A DNA stretch of 64,000 nucleotides from positions 124,001 to 188,000 of the forward strand of contig OZ199839.1 of assembly GCA_964304625.1 (NCBI GenBank). Direction: 5' to 3'. The notes below the pieces were generated by a model. That model saw only the letters and a list, made by a program, of their open reading frames with translations, had not been told where the DNA came from and searched no databases. Both the position numbers and the translations under genes were made by a program. Shown here piece after piece: positions 63,170-64,000 of this stretch. This DNA comes from Kudoa neothunni. Lineage: Eukaryota; Cnidaria. Each line of letters opens with the position of its first letter. Positions within the stretch are counted from its first letter, which is position 1.

Positions 63170-63243
63170 GGTTTTACCTTCCGAGCGCTTCAAATTCGAC
63201 TATACACTTATACACTTAGTGCTTTTGGGATCTATTAGACCCA
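63170..63243. mobile_element. isolated piggyBac terminus
   Basis: Starts TTTACCTTCCGAGCGCTTCA (TTAA changed to TTAC) and holds an inner palindrome TGGGATCTATTAGACCCA at 63226-63243. Same layout as 13837-13901, in opposite orientation. Confidence 0.55.
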
Positions 63244-64000
63244 CTTTTTTCTTTAATATTATGAATGTAAATAATTTTTAAAATTTCATCATGCAAAAAT
63301 AAAAAAATTCTATCGACAAAATAGCACAATATTGGCAAAAAACATGATTGGCGAAAGTTTTCCGATACCACCCAAATAATGTTTAGGGCTTATATATTCT
63401 TGTTAAATAAATTTTTACGAAATATTATTTGAGATTAACTCTCGAAAATATTAAAAATAATATTTTATCAATTATTTCATATATAATTAATTAGATTAAA
63501 GCATTACGACACAGCAAATAGTTATCAACAAAATGGACTAAAAAGGTCTCCAACGTTCAACTTAATCACCCCTACAAATTTAAACATACGAATAACAGCG
63601 CGCGCAAAAATCTTTTTATTTAAATCCCTTTGGTTTGTATTTCTAGACTGCACACAATTATCATTGCTGGCTCGTAATATTAAAACTGACCCATACAAGT
63701 TTAATCTTAGGAATGGGACGCACGCGCAAATCAATATTTGTATTTCATATGATTTATTTGAATGTGCTATTTTTACTGTATATGTTTCAGAATCTGCTGC
63801 CGTTAATTTATTCGGGCTCAATATCACATACATATGACAATAAATGATCCACAATAGTCGTAATAATTAGCATTCCAAAAGTTTAATCTAATTTATATTC
63901 GCGCATGCGCGGGTAGTGAAAAATTTCGATTTAAAATTCCCGCCTCGCAACATTTTACGAATAAAATACAAATAAACTGCACAAATAATTTTATTTTATT

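Larger units (their letters stand above)
62335..64000. other. region expected to hold the m-AAA 5' exons
   Basis: Searched on the minus strand for the conserved region before Walker A (VAGxxEAKxEIxEFVxFLK); not found. It contains a MITE (62816-62987) and a piggyBac-type terminus (about 63170-63243). The frame at 63525-63854 (-) has no known motif. Confidence 0.4.

Noticed and set aside
63525-63854. Minus-strand 109-codon frame as the missing N-terminus of the m-AAA protease
   Set aside because: It has no AAA-like or mitochondrial targeting character and no junction to the exon at 62334.
1-64000. Retroviruses, LTR elements, Polintons, LINEs with a reverse transcriptase
   Set aside because: No reverse transcriptase, integrase, protease, capsid or envelope motif was seen in any frame; all recognisable mobile elements are DNA transposons or unclassified repeats.
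1-64000. CRISPR arrays, bacterial operons, rRNA genes, functional tRNA genes
   Set aside because: No regular spaced repeats, no ribosome-binding sites or operon structure, no rRNA sequence, and no tRNA with a pairing acceptor stem.

Overview
The window looks like nuclear DNA of an AT-rich, intron-dense animal. Several genes belong to families known mainly or only from animals: an ADAM metalloprotease with disintegrin and cysteine-rich domains, two SOWAH-type ankyrin proteins, an MFSD14/HIAT1-type transporter and a mitochondrial m-AAA protease. Introns that I could fix by reading phase follow GT-AG and are mostly 27-75 nt. Tiny introns, very AT-rich spacers, and piggyBac, ZBED-type hAT and Tigger debris would suit a small-genome parasitic animal such as a myxozoan cnidarian. 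That placement is inference (about 0.5); no rRNA or other phylogenetic marker is present.

Layout. 1-962: piggyBac remnant. 2857-3352: dispersed repeat with a second copy at 49983-50478. 3469-6785 (-): ADAM gene, at least 19 exons, 5' end not found. 7964-9005: element with long inverted arms. 9320-9990: piggyBac remnant. 12656-13901: decayed hAT and a stray piggyBac end. 16050-17098 (+): two-pass membrane protein of unknown family. 19699-22620: piggyBac MITE, a piggyBac element and a piggyBac fragment side by side. 26997-28661 (+): AGC-type protein kinase fold with a damaged catalytic core. 31695-35264 (-): long unrecognised protein, divergent from 35532-37262 (+), the MFSD14 gene. 37757-41060: two piggyBac remnants and a Tigger remnant. 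44064-44426 (+): CCCH zinc-finger exon. 46443-49966: piggyBac remnant with a hAT element inside. 50513-51788: second long-armed element. 52310-52544: piggyBac MITE. 54546-55932 and 56212-57176 (+): tandem SOWAH-like genes. 57650-58640 (-): hAT remnant. 60827-62334 (-): m-AAA protease without a visible 5' part. 62816-63243: piggyBac MITE and terminus.

The host genes form no operon or pathway. They encode surface proteolysis/adhesion (ADAM), organelle proteolysis (m-AAA), transport (MFSD14), signalling or scaffolding (kinase fold, SOWAH pair) and RNA binding (CCCH). Four complete models close in frame across every exon junction: kinase fold 478 aa, MFSD14 405 aa, SOWAH-A 276 aa and SOWAH-B 194 aa. 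The two-pass protein (319 aa) also closes. No reverse transcriptase, integrase, capsid or envelope gene was recognised.
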